A DNA stretch of 64,000 nucleotides from contig NZ_LT629750.1 of the NCBI RefSeq assembly GCF_900105125.1, forward strand, positions 6,785,001 to 6,849,000, in the 5' to 3' direction. Under the pieces are notes generated by a model. It worked only from the letters and a program-made list of their open reading frames with translations. It was not told where the DNA came from and did not search any database. Below, piece by piece: positions 53,372 through 63,147 of the stretch. Source of the stretch: Bradyrhizobium canariense (GTDB lineage Bacteria; Pseudomonadota; Alphaproteobacteria; Rhizobiales; Xanthobacteraceae). Position 1 is the stretch's first letter, and each line of letters starts with the position of its first letter. Position numbers and translations under genes: made by a program.

Positions 53372-55012
53372 ATGAACGATAAAGTCTCCTCTGCGCCGGG
53401 CCGTCTTTCGTCCGATGCGCCTGAATATGATTATGTCATCATTGGTGCGGGATCGGCCGGATGCGTGCTGGCCAATCGCCTGAGCGCGGACGGCAAGAGC
53501 TCGGTGCTGCTGCTGGAGGCAGGCCCAGAGGATACCAACCTCTGGATTCACGTGCCGCTTGGCTATGGCAAGCTGTTCAAGGAGAAGACCGTCAACTGGA
53601 TGTACCAGACCGAGCCGGAGCCCGGACTGGATGGTCGAACGGTATTTCAGCCGCGCGGCAAGGTGCTGGGCGGATCGAGTTCGATCAACGGCCTGTTGTA
53701 TGTGCGAGGCCAGCATCAGGATTACGATCGCTGGCGGCAGCGTGGAAATGCTGGATGGGGGTATGACGACGTGCTCCCGTACTTCAAGAAGGCGGAAGAC
53801 CAGCAGCGTGGTCCAAGCGAATTCCACGGCGCCGGTGGTCCGCTGCCGGTGTCCGACTGGCGGCACGCCGATCCGCTGTCGGAAGCATTTGTCGTGGCGG
53901 CGGCGGAAACCGGTATTCCCACCAATCCGGACTTCAACGGCGCGACCCAGGAAGGCGCCGGATTTTTCCAGACCACGACGCAACGCGGCAGACGCGCGAG
54001 CACGGCGTTTTCCTATCTACGTCCCGCGAGAAACCGCAGCAATTTGCATGTCGAGACCTCGGCACAGGCGCAGCGCATTCTGTTCGAGGGACGTCGCGCC
54101 CGTGCTGTCGAGTTCCGGCAAGGCAGCACCGTCAAAACGGCGCGAGCGCGCAAGGAAATACTGGTCTCGAGCGGCGCGTATAACTCGCCGCAATTGCTGC
54201 AGCTCTCCGGCGTCGGGCCGGCGGAGCTGTTGCAGAAGCATGGCATCGGCGTTGTGCTCGATGCGCCCGGCGTCGGAAACGACCTGCAGGATCACATGCA
54301 GGTCAGGATCGTGATGCGCTGCAGCCAGAAAATCACGCTCAACGACATCGTCAACAATCCGGTCCGCCGCGTACTGGCGGGCGCGCGATATGCTGCGTTT
54401 CGCAAGGGTCCTCTGACGATTGCCGCGGGCACATCGGGAGCCTTCTTCAAGACCAATCCTCGCCTCGCGACGCCGGATATCCAGATCCACTTTCTGCCGT
54501 TCTCGACCGACAAGATGGGCGAGAAGCTGCACGCGTTCCCCGGCTTTACCGCCTCGGTCTGTCAGTTGCGTCCCGAGAGCCGCGGCTCGCTTCGGATCAA
54601 AAGCGCGGATCCGGCGGTTCAACCGGAGATACGGATCAATTATCTTGCGACCGAAGCCGATCGCACCGCCAATGTCGAAGGCTTGAAGATCCTGCGCAAG
54701 ATTCTGCACGCGCCGGCACTCAAGCCTTATGTGGTTGATGAGTTCGATCCCGGCCCAAAAGTCTCCACCGACGAGGAACTCCTGAGTTATTGCCGCCAGC
54801 GCGGCAGCACGATCTATCATCCGACGTCGACATGCCGGATGGGGAACGATCCGCTGGCCGTCGTCGATCAGCGGCTTCGGGTGCGCGGGATCGAGGGGCT
54901 GCGGGTGGTCGATGGCTCGATCATGCCGGATCTGGTCTCCGGCAATACCAACGCACCCATCATCATGATCGCGGAAAAGGCTTCCGACATGATTTTGGAG
55001 GACGCGCGATAG
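53372..55012 (+). CDS. GMC family FAD-dependent oxidoreductase (choline dehydrogenase-like)
   Basis: A 546-residue flavoenzyme: N-terminal FAD motif DYVIIGAGSAGCVLANRLS, the GMC signature PRGKVLGGSSSINGLLYVRG, LLQLSGVGPAELLQKHG, and the catalytic His in the C-terminal STIYHPTSTCRMG block followed by VVDGSIMPDLVSGNTNAPI. It oxidises a primary alcohol to an aldehyde or acid; choline is one option among many. No betaine aldehyde dehydrogenase is nearby. Start at 53372 is preferred after GGGAAGAAACG. Confidence 0.92.
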   Translation: MNDKVSSAPGRLSSDAPEYDYVIIGAGSAGCVLANRLSADGKSSVLLLEAGPEDTNLWIHVPLGYGKLFKEKTVNWMYQTEPEPGLDGRTVFQPRGKVLGGSSSINGLLYVRGQHQDYDRWRQRGNAGWGYDDVLPYFKKAEDQQRGPSEFHGAGGPLPVSDWRHADPLSEAFVVAAAETGIPTNPDFNGATQEGAGFFQTTTQRGRRASTAFSYLRPARNRSNLHVETSAQAQRILFEGRRARAVEFRQGSTVKTARARKEILVSSGAYNSPQLLQLSGVGPAELLQKHGIGVVLDAPGVGNDLQDHMQVRIVMRCSQKITLNDIVNNPVRRVLAGARYAAFRKGPLTIAAGTSGAFFKTNPRLATPDIQIHFLPFSTDKMGEKLHAFPGFTASVCQLRPESRGSLRIKSADPAVQPEIRINYLATEADRTANVEGLKILRKILHAPALKPYVVDEFDPGPKVSTDEELLSYCRQRGSTIYHPTSTCRMGNDPLAVVDQRLRVRGIEGLRVVDGSIMPDLVSGNTNAPIIMIAEKASDMILEDAR

Positions 55013-55104
55013 CGATAGCTGCCGCCGTTTGCGTCTCTAATCGGCTGGTCTTATGGTCCGGCCGATAGTGGGCCGCGGCCCTTGCGGCGTCAGTTGGAGC
55101 TTCG

Positions 55105-56088
55105 ATGGCGGCAAACAAAATCCGAATTGGTACGCGCAAGAGCACCATGGCGCTCGCGCAAACCGAGGAAATTGCCCGCCGTTTGACCGCGGCTGCTCCC
55201 GAACTCGATGTCGAGATCGTCAAGTTCGAAACAACGGGTGATTCCGATCAGATCGGCAAGCTGCTGCCGCATGGCGGCAAGGGCGGCGCGTTTGTTGCCG
55301 AAATCCGCAGCGCTGTCCTGGCGGGCGAGTTGCACGCCGCGATGCATTCGCTCAAGGACATGCCCGGCAATGAGGATACCCCTGGGCTGGTGATCGGCGC
55401 GACCTTGGCGCGCGATCCGCCGGGCGACGTTCTGGTGCTGCGCGCCGGCCTTTCGATCGAAGAACTCAGGCAAACGCGCGGCAAGGGTTTCAAGATCGGC
55501 ACCAACGCCGTGCGGCGCGCCGCCTATGCGCGGCGGCTGTTTCCGGACGTCGAGGTGATTCATTATCGCGGCGCCGCCGACACCCGCGTCCGCAAGCTCG
55601 ATCGTCTGGAAATGCAGCGGTTGCCCGATGGCGGCGCGGTCGGCCCGGCCGATGCGCTGATCATGGCGCGCTCCGGGCTGGAGCGTGTCGGCCTCGCCGA
55701 TCGCATTGGCTATGAATTCTCAATTCGCGAGATGCTGCCGGCGGCGGGGCAGGGGATTGTCGCGGTGGAATGCGCTGAACAGGACTGGCAGACGCGGCGG
55801 CTTCTGTCTCTGATCGACGACCCGGCCGCGCATAAAAGCGCCGATGCCGAACGCGAGGTGCTGTGGGTGCTCAATGGCCATTGCAATTCGCCGATCGCGG
55901 CATTTTCGGCGATCGATGGTTCGCAGATGTCGTTGATCGCTTCGGTGCTGGATCACGCCGGCGGCGTCTTCATCGAGGCGGCACGCTCCGGGCCGGCCGA
56001 CCGGCCGCGCGAACTCGGCCGCGCGGTTGGGCTCGAACTGCTGGACAAGGGCGCGGCCGAGATCATCGAGCGCAGCCGGCCGGTGTGA
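55105..56088 (+). CDS. hemC: Porphobilinogen deaminase (hydroxymethylbilane synthase)
   Basis: A 327-residue tetrapyrrole-pathway enzyme that joins four porphobilinogens into hydroxymethylbilane. Seen: IRIGTRKSTMALAQTEEIA near the N-terminus, GKGGAFVAEI, MHSLKDMPG, GTNAVRRAAY, YRGAADTRVRKL, and the dipyrromethane-attachment cysteine in NGHCNSPIAA. GGAG lies before the ATG. It is convergent with hemE across 141 bases. Confidence 0.97.
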   Translation: MAANKIRIGTRKSTMALAQTEEIARRLTAAAPELDVEIVKFETTGDSDQIGKLLPHGGKGGAFVAEIRSAVLAGELHAAMHSLKDMPGNEDTPGLVIGATLARDPPGDVLVLRAGLSIEELRQTRGKGFKIGTNAVRRAAYARRLFPDVEVIHYRGAADTRVRKLDRLEMQRLPDGGAVGPADALIMARSGLERVGLADRIGYEFSIREMLPAAGQGIVAVECAEQDWQTRRLLSLIDDPAAHKSADAEREVLWVLNGHCNSPIAAFSAIDGSQMSLIASVLDHAGGVFIEAARSGPADRPRELGRAVGLELLDKGAAEIIERSRPV

Positions 56089-56118
56089 CGGCCTGCGCCA
56101 GCTTCGGCAAATACCGAT

Positions 56119-56212
56119 GTCATCATCCGCGAAAGCGGATGATCCAGTATGCCGTGACCTCTCGAAACGACGCTCGCTGGTGAGTACTGGATACCCGCGT
56201 TCGCGGGTATGA
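56119..56212. repeat. Short double-hairpin intergenic repeat
   Basis: Between the convergent hemC and hemE genes are two stems: TCATCCGC-GAAA-GCGGATGA (56123-56142) and ATACCCGCG-TT-CGCGGGTAT (56191-56210), joined by about 48 bases with ACTGGATA before the second. Such paired GTCATCATCCGC / CGCGGGTATGAC boundaries look like a REP-type element of alphaproteobacteria. It may also end both transcripts. Confidence 0.65.
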
Positions 56213-56229
56213 CGGCTCTAACCGAGGCC

Positions 56230-57294
56230 CTATCCCTTGTACGCCCGCACGCGCTTCAGCATCTGTTCGACATGCGCGATCGGCGTCTCCGGCTGGATGC
56301 CGTGGCCGAGGTTGAAGATCAGCCGGCCGCTGGCGTAATTCGAAAGCACATCGTCGATGGCGCGATCGAGCGCAGCACCGCCCGCGATCAGCACAAGCGG
56401 ATCGAGATTGCCTTGAACGGCGACGCGGGTCTGTATTTTCTCGCGGATCAATGACGGCTCCGTCGCCCAGTCGATGCTGACGCCGTCGACGCCGGTCGCG
56501 CCGACATAGGCCGGCAGCATGGCGCCGGCGCCGCGGGGAAAGCCGATGATCTTCGCATCCGGCACCTTCGCGCGCACGCCTGCGACGATGCGCCGGGTCG
56601 GGTCGATCGACCAGCGCTCGAATTCGCGCGGCGGCAGCACGCCGGCCCAGGTGTCGAAAATTTGCAGCACGTCGGCGCCGGCCTTGAGCTGGCCCAGCAG
56701 ATACTGGATCGAGTTCTCGACCAGCACGTCGATGATCGCGGCGAACGCGTCGGGATGGCGATAGGCCATCATCCGCGCCGGCGCCTGATCCGGCGTTCCC
56801 TGTCCGGCCACCATATAGGTCGCAACCGTCCACGGCGCACCGCAGAAGCCGATCAGCGCAATCTTGGGATCGAGCTCGCGGCGCACCCGCCGCAGCGCTT
56901 CATAGACCGGCTCGAGCTTGGTAAAATCCGCGTGCGCGGCCAGCGTCGCAACCTTGTCGGGCGTATCCAGCGGATCGAGCCGTGGGCCTTCGCCGGCCTC
57001 GAAGCGCACGGTGCGGCCGAGCGCGTAGGGGATGACAAGAATATCCGAGAAGATGATCGCGGCATCGAAGTTGAAGCGGCGGATCGGCTGCAGCGTGACT
57101 TCGGCGGCATATTCCGGCGTGAAGCACAGATCGAGAAAACCTCCTGCTTTGGCGCGCAATTCGCGATATTCCGGCAGATACCGGCCGGCCTGCCGCATCA
57201 TCCAGATCGGCGGCACCGGCTGCCGGCGACCGGAAAGCACTTCAAGAAAGGGTTTTACGGGAGAGATTTGGGTCAAGTAGCTGTCCGCTGTCAT
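56230..57294 (-). CDS. hemE: Uroporphyrinogen decarboxylase
   Basis: A 354-residue enzyme that removes four carboxyls from uroporphyrinogen III. Typical stretches are [19 protein letters not shown] (substrate-binding arginines), [51 protein letters not shown] and [11 protein letters not shown] at 57294 (MTADSYLTQ) is preferred because earlier in-frame starts add 67 residues unlike any HemE and run under the divergent gene. Confidence 0.97.
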   Translation of the reverse strand: MTADSYLTQISPVKPFLEVLSGRRQPVPPIWMMRQAGRYLPEYRELRAKAGGFLDLCFTPEYAAEVTLQPIRRFNFDAAIIFSDILVIPYALGRTVRFEAGEGPRLDPLDTPDKVATLAAHADFTKLEPVYEALRRVRRELDPKIALIGFCGAPWTVATYMVAGQGTPDQAPARMMAYRHPDAFAAIIDVLVENSIQYLLGQLKAGADVLQIFDTWAGVLPPREFERWSIDPTRRIVAGVRAKVPDAKIIGFPRGAGAMLPAYVGATGVDGVSIDWATEPSLIREKIQTRVAVQGNLDPLVLIAGGAALDRAIDDVLSNYASGRLIFNLGHGIQPETPIAHVEQMLKRVRAYKG

Positions 57295-57318
57295 CGAGAG
57301 GCGATATCCGGTTCCTGA

Positions 57319-57633
<315 letters not shown>

Positions 57634-57675
57634 GCTGGCGTTGATTCCAGACCTTCCTTGTTCGCAGGTGTCCAG

Positions 57676-57810
57676 ATGAGCCGCGAATTCAACCACGCTC
57701 CAAACGACTCTCCGCGAAGCGGAAGCTCGAAACGGGTTACGCCCCTGGTGTGGAGCGTAATCGTTGTGGCGATCGTCGTGGTCGTGATCTGGTTTGCAGT
57801 GAGGCTGTGA
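57676..57810 (+). CDS. 44-residue single-pass membrane protein
   Basis: A small protein with a hydrophilic head (about residues 1-26, SREFNHAPNDSPRSG) and one strong transmembrane helix near the end (VWSVIVVAIVVVVIWFAV). AGGTG lies before the ATG at 57676, which is 43 bases after the preceding small gene. Helix quality and placement suggest a real gene; no family is recognised. It could share a transcript with 57400-57633. Confidence 0.55.
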   Translation: MSREFNHAPNDSPRSGSSKRVTPLVWSVIVVAIVVVVIWFAVRL

Positions 57811-57858
57811 AGCCTTCAGACCGTGATACTTAAAACCTGTTACTTAAATCGTGCCGCA

Positions 57859-58074
57859 CTAATAATGCGGTGGCCGCTCGTTCGCGGCCCCCGGAGCATT
57901 CGCCTCGGCTTCCTGCAGGCGCGCGTGTAAACTGGCGAGCTGGCGTGTCAGCGTGTCGATCTTGAGCCACTGATCGGTAATGGTCTGGTTCAGCGTCTCG
58001 ATGGTCTCATCCAGAAACATCAGGCGGCTTTCGAGCGTATCGATGCGGTCGCCGAGCGTCTTGAGGTCACTCAT
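57859..58074 (-). CDS. slyX: SlyX family protein
   Basis: A 71-residue coiled-coil protein: DRIDTLESRLMFLDETIETLN, LARQL-like heptads, and the conserved C-terminal PPHY. SlyX proteins are small, widely kept and of unknown function. ATG at 58074 is chosen; it lies inside the last codons of the TrhO gene (eight-base overlap), so the two are translationally coupled on the minus strand. Confidence 0.88.
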   Translation of the reverse strand: MSDLKTLGDRIDTLESRLMFLDETIETLNQTITDQWLKIDTLTRQLASLHARLQEAEANAPGAANERPPHY

Positions 58075-58819
58075 CGCAATCATCCTTCACTGAACGCTCC
58101 CGCAACCCATGGCCGAGCGCAACGCGTTCGTCGAACACGAAGCATTCCCCGCGCCATCGGCTCTCCGCCTCGGGGACGCCTTCGAGATATCTGAGAATGC
58201 CGCCCTTGAGATGATAGACCTCGGCAAAACCCTGCGAGAGCAGATACGCGCTCGCCTTCTCGCAGCGAATGCCGCCGGTGCAGAACATCGCGATCTTCTG
58301 ATGCCTGGCTGGATCGAGATGCCGCGCGGCAAAATCCTTGAACTCCCCGAAACGCGCGATGCCCGGGTCGACGGCGCCCGCGAATGTGCCCATGGCGACT
58401 TCGAACGCATTGCGGGTGTCGATCACCAGCGTGTCCGGGGTTGTGATCAGCGCGTTCCAATCGGCAGGGTCGACATAGACCCCGACCTGCCGCGTCGGAT
58501 CGGCATCGGCATCGCCGAAGGTGACGATCTCCTTTTTCAACCTGACTTTCAGGCGTTGAAACGGCATCGCGGAGGCCTTTGAGAATTTCAGCTCGAGGTT
58601 GTCGAGCCGTCCGCCGAACAGCCGCCCGTGGCGCAATTCCCCGATGAATTCACCCATGGCGCCGTCGCGGCCCGCCAGCGTGCCGTTGATGCCTTCATGG
58701 GCCAGCAGCACGCTGCCTTTCAGCTCCAGTTCGGCGCAGATCGCCCGCAACGGTTCGCGGAGCTCCCGGAAGTCCGGCAATGCGGCGAATTGATAGAAGG
58801 CGGCGACGTCATACGGCAT
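58067..58819 (-). CDS. trhO: tRNA uridine hydroxylase TrhO (rhodanese-domain, YceA/UPF0176)
   Basis: A 250-residue protein: N-terminal acylphosphatase-like domain with LLAHEGINGTLAG, and a C-terminal rhodanese domain with the cysteine loop CTGGIRCEKASAYL. TrhO catalyses O2-dependent formation of 5-hydroxyuridine at position 34 of certain tRNAs. VIDTRNAFEVAMGTF is the usual pre-loop segment. Divergent from the gamma-glutamyltransferase gene; the 204-base region between shows no clear promoter. Confidence 0.92.
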   Translation of the reverse strand: MPYDVAAFYQFAALPDFRELREPLRAICAELELKGSVLLAHEGINGTLAGRDGAMGEFIGELRHGRLFGGRLDNLELKFSKASAMPFQRLKVRLKKEIVTFGDADADPTRQVGVYVDPADWNALITTPDTLVIDTRNAFEVAMGTFAGAVDPGIARFGEFKDFAARHLDPARHQKIAMFCTGGIRCEKASAYLLSQGFAEVYHLKGGILRYLEGVPEAESRWRGECFVFDERVALGHGLRERSVKDDCDE

Positions 58820-59023
58820 GGCGGGGGTTTATCAGGCCTGCGGGAGGCCGAAAACCCCGGCATTCGCGGGGATGCGCCAGGGAGGCAATGCCGCCCGCAT
58901 TGCCAGCATTCCCTTGCGAGCATTGCCCCGCAGCCCCTGAATATGCCAAGTAATTCCTCCAGCCCGTCCGGGCCCGATGCCCACAGGATCCCGCAAAAAC
59001 AACGCTAGAGTGAGCCATTTGAC

Positions 59024-60610
59024 ATGAGGAATTTCCATCTCGCCGGCCGATCGACGGTCCACGCGCAGAACGCAATGGTGGCGACGTCGCACCCGCAGGC
59101 GGCACTCGCGGCGATCGAGGTGATGCGGGCGGGCGGCACCGCGGCCGACGCTGCGGTTGCGGCGTGCGCCTTGCTCGGCGTGATCGAACCGCAATCGACC
59201 GGCATCGGCGGCGATTGTTTTGCGCTGGTTCAGCCCAGGGGTGAAGGCAGGATCGTTTCGTATAACGGTTCGGGCCGCGCGCCGATGGCGGCGACACCGG
59301 AATGGTATCTCGAACGCAAGATCCATTCGGTGCCGCTGACCTCGGCCCATGCGGTCAGCATCCCGGGCGCGATCGACGCCTGGGAGGTCATCCTGCGCGA
59401 TCACGGCAAGTTCGGGCTCGATACCTTGCTGCAGCCGGCGATCAAGGCGGCGGAGGAGGGCTATGTCGTCGCTCCCCGCATCGCGTTCGACTGGAAGAAC
59501 CAGTTCGACAAGTTGAAAAGCGGCACCAATACCGAGCGCTATCTGCTGCCGCACGGCAAGCCCGCGGTCGCCGGCGACGTGATCCATCAGCCTGAGCTCG
59601 GCAAGACCTTGCGGGCGATCGCGAAAGACGGCCGTGACGCGTTCTACAAGGGCGCCATCGCCGAGGACATGGTGGAGACGTTGCGCGGCATCGGTGGCCT
59701 GCATACGCTGGACGATTTCGCTGGTCATACCACCGAGACCACGATTCCGATCGGCACCATCTACAAGGGCCATGACGTCTGGCAGTGCCCGCCGAACGGG
59801 CCTGGCATCACCATGCTTGTGATGCTCAACATCCTCTCGCGCTTCGACCTGACGAAATTTCCGGCTGTGAGCATCGAGCGTTTTCATCTCGAAGCCGAAG
59901 CCGCGCGGATCGCCTACATGATGCGCGAGCAATACATCGGCGATCCCGCCCAGGTCGACGTCGACGTGGTCAGGATCCTGGCCAAGGATTTTGCCGATGA
60001 GCACGTCAGCAAGATCAGGATGGACCGGGTCATCGATCTGCCGAACATAGCGCCGCCGATGAATCCCTCGACGGTCTACATCACCGTGGTGGACAAGGAT
60101 CGCAACGTCTGCTCGTTCATCAATTCGATCGCCCATTCGTTCGGCTCGGCGATCGTGTCGAACAAGACCGGTGTTCTGCTGCAAAACCGCGCCGGCGGTT
60201 TCCGCATTCAGCCCGGCCATCCCAACTGCATCGCGCCGGGCAAGCGGCCGCTGCATACGATCATCCCCAGCCTGGTCACGAAGGGCGGCCGCGCGGTGAT
60301 GCCGTTCGGCGTGATGGGCGGCCAATATCAGCCGGTCGGGCAGACCCACGTGCTGACCAACATTCTCGATTATGGCTGCGACGTGCAGGAAGCCATCGAT
60401 ATGCCACGCGGGCTCCATTATGAAGGCGTCTATCAGCTCGAGGATGGGATACCCGCTGATATCGTCGAGGGCCTGAAGAAGCTCGGGCACAAGACCACCA
60501 GTGTGGTCTCCCCACTCGGCGGCGGTCAGGCGATCTGGATCGATTGGGAGAAGGGCACGCTCACGGGCGGCTCCGATCCCCGCAAGGACGGCTGCGCGCT
60601 TGGATATTGA
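59024..60610 (+). CDS. Gamma-glutamyltransferase family protein
   Basis: A 528-residue Ntn-hydrolase. The N-terminal block AMVATSHPQAALAAIEVMRAGGTAADAAVA (in parts), STGIGGDCFALV and GRAPMAA match the family; LHTLDDFAGH and PPNGPGITMLVMLNIL follow. The self-cleavage nucleophile is Thr 350 in NPSTVYITVVDKD, where the classical enzyme has TTH; the second Thr and His are replaced. No signal peptide is present, so it is cytosolic, unlike periplasmic Ggt. Such soluble forms often act on gamma-glutamyl or acyl-amide compounds in catabolism. Confidence 0.88.
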   Translation: MRNFHLAGRSTVHAQNAMVATSHPQAALAAIEVMRAGGTAADAAVAACALLGVIEPQSTGIGGDCFALVQPRGEGRIVSYNGSGRAPMAATPEWYLERKIHSVPLTSAHAVSIPGAIDAWEVILRDHGKFGLDTLLQPAIKAAEEGYVVAPRIAFDWKNQFDKLKSGTNTERYLLPHGKPAVAGDVIHQPELGKTLRAIAKDGRDAFYKGAIAEDMVETLRGIGGLHTLDDFAGHTTETTIPIGTIYKGHDVWQCPPNGPGITMLVMLNILSRFDLTKFPAVSIERFHLEAEAARIAYMMREQYIGDPAQVDVDVVRILAKDFADEHVSKIRMDRVIDLPNIAPPMNPSTVYITVVDKDRNVCSFINSIAHSFGSAIVSNKTGVLLQNRAGGFRIQPGHPNCIAPGKRPLHTIIPSLVTKGGRAVMPFGVMGGQYQPVGQTHVLTNILDYGCDVQEAIDMPRGLHYEGVYQLEDGIPADIVEGLKKLGHKTTSVVSPLGGGQAIWIDWEKGTLTGGSDPRKDGCALGY

Positions 60611-60654
60611 GCGAACGGCCCGCGGCCTCTCTCCCTCACAAAGGACGCTGAAAG

Positions 60655-61119
60655 ATGCGACGTCTCAAGTTTGAAATTCTTCCGCTCGCCTTTGCCGTTG
60701 CCATCGGCATCACTGGCGTCTCTCTCTTTGTTGCGCCGTCCGGCGCGTTGGCCCAGACCGCAGGAAAACCCATGACCACAGCTTCAGGCTTGCAGATCAT
60801 CGATACCACCGTCGGCACCGGCGCGTCGCCGAAACCCGGTCAGACCTGCGTCATGCACTATACCGGCTGGCTTTATGAGGACGGCAAGAAGGGCAAGAAG
60901 TTCGACAGCTCGGTCGACCGCAACGAGCCGTTCGAATTCCCGATCGGACAGCACCGGGTCATCGCCGGTTGGGACGAGGGTGTCGCCACCATGAAGGTCG
61001 GCGGCAAGCGCACGCTGATCATTCCGCCCGCACTCGGCTACGGCGCCCGCGGCGCCGGCGGCGTGATCCCGCCGAACGCGACGCTGATTTTCGACGTCGA
61101 ACTGCTCAGCGTAAAATAA
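60655..61119 (+). CDS. FKBP-type peptidyl-prolyl isomerase, exported
   Basis: A 154-residue protein with an N-terminal signal segment ([21 protein letters not shown]) and a single FKBP domain: [47 protein letters not shown] and the closing [14 protein letters not shown]. It assists folding of exported proteins at proline bonds. The ATG is 45 bases after the gamma-glutamyltransferase stop. A charged GKKGKK insertion is present in the first loop. Confidence 0.93.
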   Translation: MRRLKFEILPLAFAVAIGITGVSLFVAPSGALAQTAGKPMTTASGLQIIDTTVGTGASPKPGQTCVMHYTGWLYEDGKKGKKFDSSVDRNEPFEFPIGQHRVIAGWDEGVATMKVGGKRTLIIPPALGYGARGAGGVIPPNATLIFDVELLSVK

Positions 61120-61144
61120 TTCGCAGGGCCACTGTGAAAGAGGG

Positions 61145-62131
61145 ATGCGCGTCGTGAAGATTTCAATCCTCGACGATTATTTCGACACGGTGCGCACCCT
61201 GGATTGCTTCGCAAAGCTTGCGGGACATGACGTCAAGATCTGGAACGATCACGTCCAGGATGTCGACGTGCTGGCGGAGCGTCTCGCCGACACCGAAGCG
61301 CTGGTGCTGATCCGCGAGCGGACGCAGATACGCACGCCGCTGCTGGAGCGGCTGCCGAAGCTGAAGCTGATCAGCCAGCGCAGCGTCTATCCGCATATCG
61401 ATATCGACGCCTGCACCCGGCTTGGCATCATCGTGTCGTCGAGCCAGCATGCCGATACGCCATCCTATGCGACCGCCGAATTCACCTGGGGACTGGTGCT
61501 GGCGGCGATGCGCGCGATCCCGCAGCAGATGGCGGCATTAAAGGCCGGCAAGTGGCAGATCGGCGTCGGTCATACGCTGCGCGGTAAGACGCTTGGCATC
61601 TATGGCTATGGCCGGATCGGCGCCGTCGTCGCCGGATACGGCAAGGCATTCGGAATGAACGTGCTGGTATGGGCGCGCGAGAAGGCGCTCGCGCAGGCGC
61701 GCGCCGATGGGCATGAGACTGCAAGCAGCAAGGACGCTTTCTTCGAGCGATGCGACGTGCTCTCGCTGCACATGCGCCTGGTCGACGCGACGCGAGGTAT
61801 CGTCACCTCGGCTGATCTCGCGCGCATGAAGCCGTCAGCGCTGATCGTCAACACCAGCCGCGCAGGTCTGATCGCGCCGAACGCGCTGGTGAATGCGTTG
61901 CGCGCTGGCCGGCCCGGCATGGCGGCGATCGACGTTTACGAGAAGGAGCCACTGCGTGACGTCAATGATCCCTTGCTGAATATGGACAACGTCGTCTGCA
62001 CGCCGCATCTTGGCTACGTCTCGCAGGACGAATACGAAATCCAGTTCACGGATATTTTCGACCAGATCCTCGCTTATGCCGCGGGTGCACCGATCAACGT
62101 CGTCAATCCGGAGGCCATCGGCAGGCGATAG
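61145..62131 (+). CDS. D-isomer-specific 2-hydroxyacid dehydrogenase
   Basis: A 328-residue NAD-dependent dehydrogenase. NAD motif [20 protein letters not shown] is at about residue 150, catalytic Arg in VNTSRAGL, Glu in DVYEKEPL and His in CTPHLGY. The family reduces or oxidises 2-keto/2-hydroxy acids such as glyoxylate, hydroxypyruvate or phosphoglycerate. It starts 25 bases after the FKBP gene. Substrate is not set by sequence. Confidence 0.91.
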   Translation: MRVVKISILDDYFDTVRTLDCFAKLAGHDVKIWNDHVQDVDVLAERLADTEALVLIRERTQIRTPLLERLPKLKLISQRSVYPHIDIDACTRLGIIVSSSQHADTPSYATAEFTWGLVLAAMRAIPQQMAALKAGKWQIGVGHTLRGKTLGIYGYGRIGAVVAGYGKAFGMNVLVWAREKALAQARADGHETASSKDAFFERCDVLSLHMRLVDATRGIVTSADLARMKPSALIVNTSRAGLIAPNALVNALRAGRPGMAAIDVYEKEPLRDVNDPLLNMDNVVCTPHLGYVSQDEYEIQFTDIFDQILAYAAGAPINVVNPEAIGRR

Positions 62132-62221
62132 GGTGGTCGCGTTCGGAGTAACCTTGCTGGCACATCCGTCATGGCCGGGCTCGTCCCGTTCATCCACGAG
62201 AGCGGGTGCGACGAGCTAAAA

Positions 62222-62248
62222 AAAGACCGGCCCAACGGGCCGGTCTTT
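62222..62248. terminator. Bidirectional intrinsic terminator
   Basis: AAAGACCGGCCC (62222-62233), loop AAC, GGGCCGGTCTTT (62237-62248): a perfect 12-pair stem with an A-run on one side and T-run on the other, between the plus-strand dehydrogenase and minus-strand CsbD genes. It should stop both transcripts. Confidence 0.9.
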
Positions 62249-62270
62249 GCAGTTCGCCAACATTTGTCGA

Positions 62271-62486
62271 TCAGAGATTCTTGTTGGCTGCGTCGGCCGC
62301 CTTGTTCACGGCGTCCTTGGTTGCTTCCTTGGCGTCGCCGACGGCCTTCTGGCCCTTGCCTTTGACTTCCTGAATCACGCCTTCGCCCTGCAACCGGTCG
62401 GAACCGACGGCTTCGCCGACGCCCTGCTTGGCCTTGCCGATCGCCTCGTTGGTGGCGCCTTTAACCTTGTCTGTGGTTGCACCCAT
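62271..62486 (-). CDS. CsbD family stress protein
   Basis: A 71-residue, Lys/Ala/Gly-rich protein with the CsbD repeat pattern: [22 protein letters not shown] and [20 protein letters not shown]. CsbD-like proteins are general-stress proteins of unknown mechanism, common in rhizobia. AAAGGAGAG is a strong ribosome-binding site before the ATG, and the bidirectional terminator lies after its stop. Confidence 0.9.
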   Translation of the reverse strand: MGATTDKVKGATNEAIGKAKQGVGEAVGSDRLQGEGVIQEVKGKGQKAVGDAKEATKDAVNKAADAANKNL

Positions 62487-62618
62487 GGGAACTCTCCTTT
62501 GGAAGTGTTAAGCTTGCAAGAACAAGTCCCCCATGCGCCAACGGTTCCTTGATTCGACTGGTTTGCGGCCGAGGTTTTCGCTACCTTTCGACGGAACATT
62601 TTTTCGGAAAGCAACACG

Positions 62619-63143
62619 ATGACAGGCCCTCACGATCACACCCATTCTCACGATCATGCCGATCATTCTCACGATCACGACCGCTGGAAGCATGACGGCG
62701 TCCGCGTCATTCCGGGCGATCAGCTCGATCCCAACGTGCCGTCCACGGCCGGGATGGACCGCAAGGCCGCGATCAATTTCGCCCGCGTCGGCGCACAGAA
62801 ATTATGGGCGGGCACCGTGACCATCAGGCCCGACGCCAAGACCGGCGCGCATCATCATGGCCATCTCGAGAGCATCATCTATGTGGTGAAGGGCAAGGCG
62901 CGGATGCGCTGGGGCGAACATCTGCAATTCACGGCCGAAGCCAACCCCGGCGATTTCATTTTCATTCCGCCCTATGTGCCGCATCAGGAGATCAACGCCA
63001 GCCGCGACGAGGTGCTGGAATGCGTGCTGGTGCGCAGCGACGGCCAGGCGGTCGCGATCAATCTCGACATCGAGCCGGTGGAAAAGCCGGAGACGGTGTT
63101 GTGGATCGACCCGGTGCACCGCGATCCCGCGGAGACGAAGTGA
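62619..63143 (+). CDS. Cupin-domain protein with His-rich N-terminus
   Basis: A 174-residue protein. The head (residues 4-24) is a His/Asp run (HDHTHSHDHADHSHDHD), probably a metal-binding tail. The cupin core follows: GTVTIRPDAKTGAHHHGHLESIIYVVKGKARMRWG and the second motif FIFIPPYVPHQEINAS, giving the usual His/Glu metal set. Enzymatic role is unknown. It is next to a short repeat on its 3' side. Confidence 0.88.
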   Translation: MTGPHDHTHSHDHADHSHDHDRWKHDGVRVIPGDQLDPNVPSTAGMDRKAAINFARVGAQKLWAGTVTIRPDAKTGAHHHGHLESIIYVVKGKARMRWGEHLQFTAEANPGDFIFIPPYVPHQEINASRDEVLECVLVRSDGQAVAINLDIEPVEKPETVLWIDPVHRDPAETK

Positions 63144-63147
63144 CGAA

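Noticed and set aside
58832..60490. 552-codon minus-strand open frame opposite the gamma-glutamyltransferase gene
   Set aside because: Antisense shadow of a clear family member; no motif and no ribosome-binding site.
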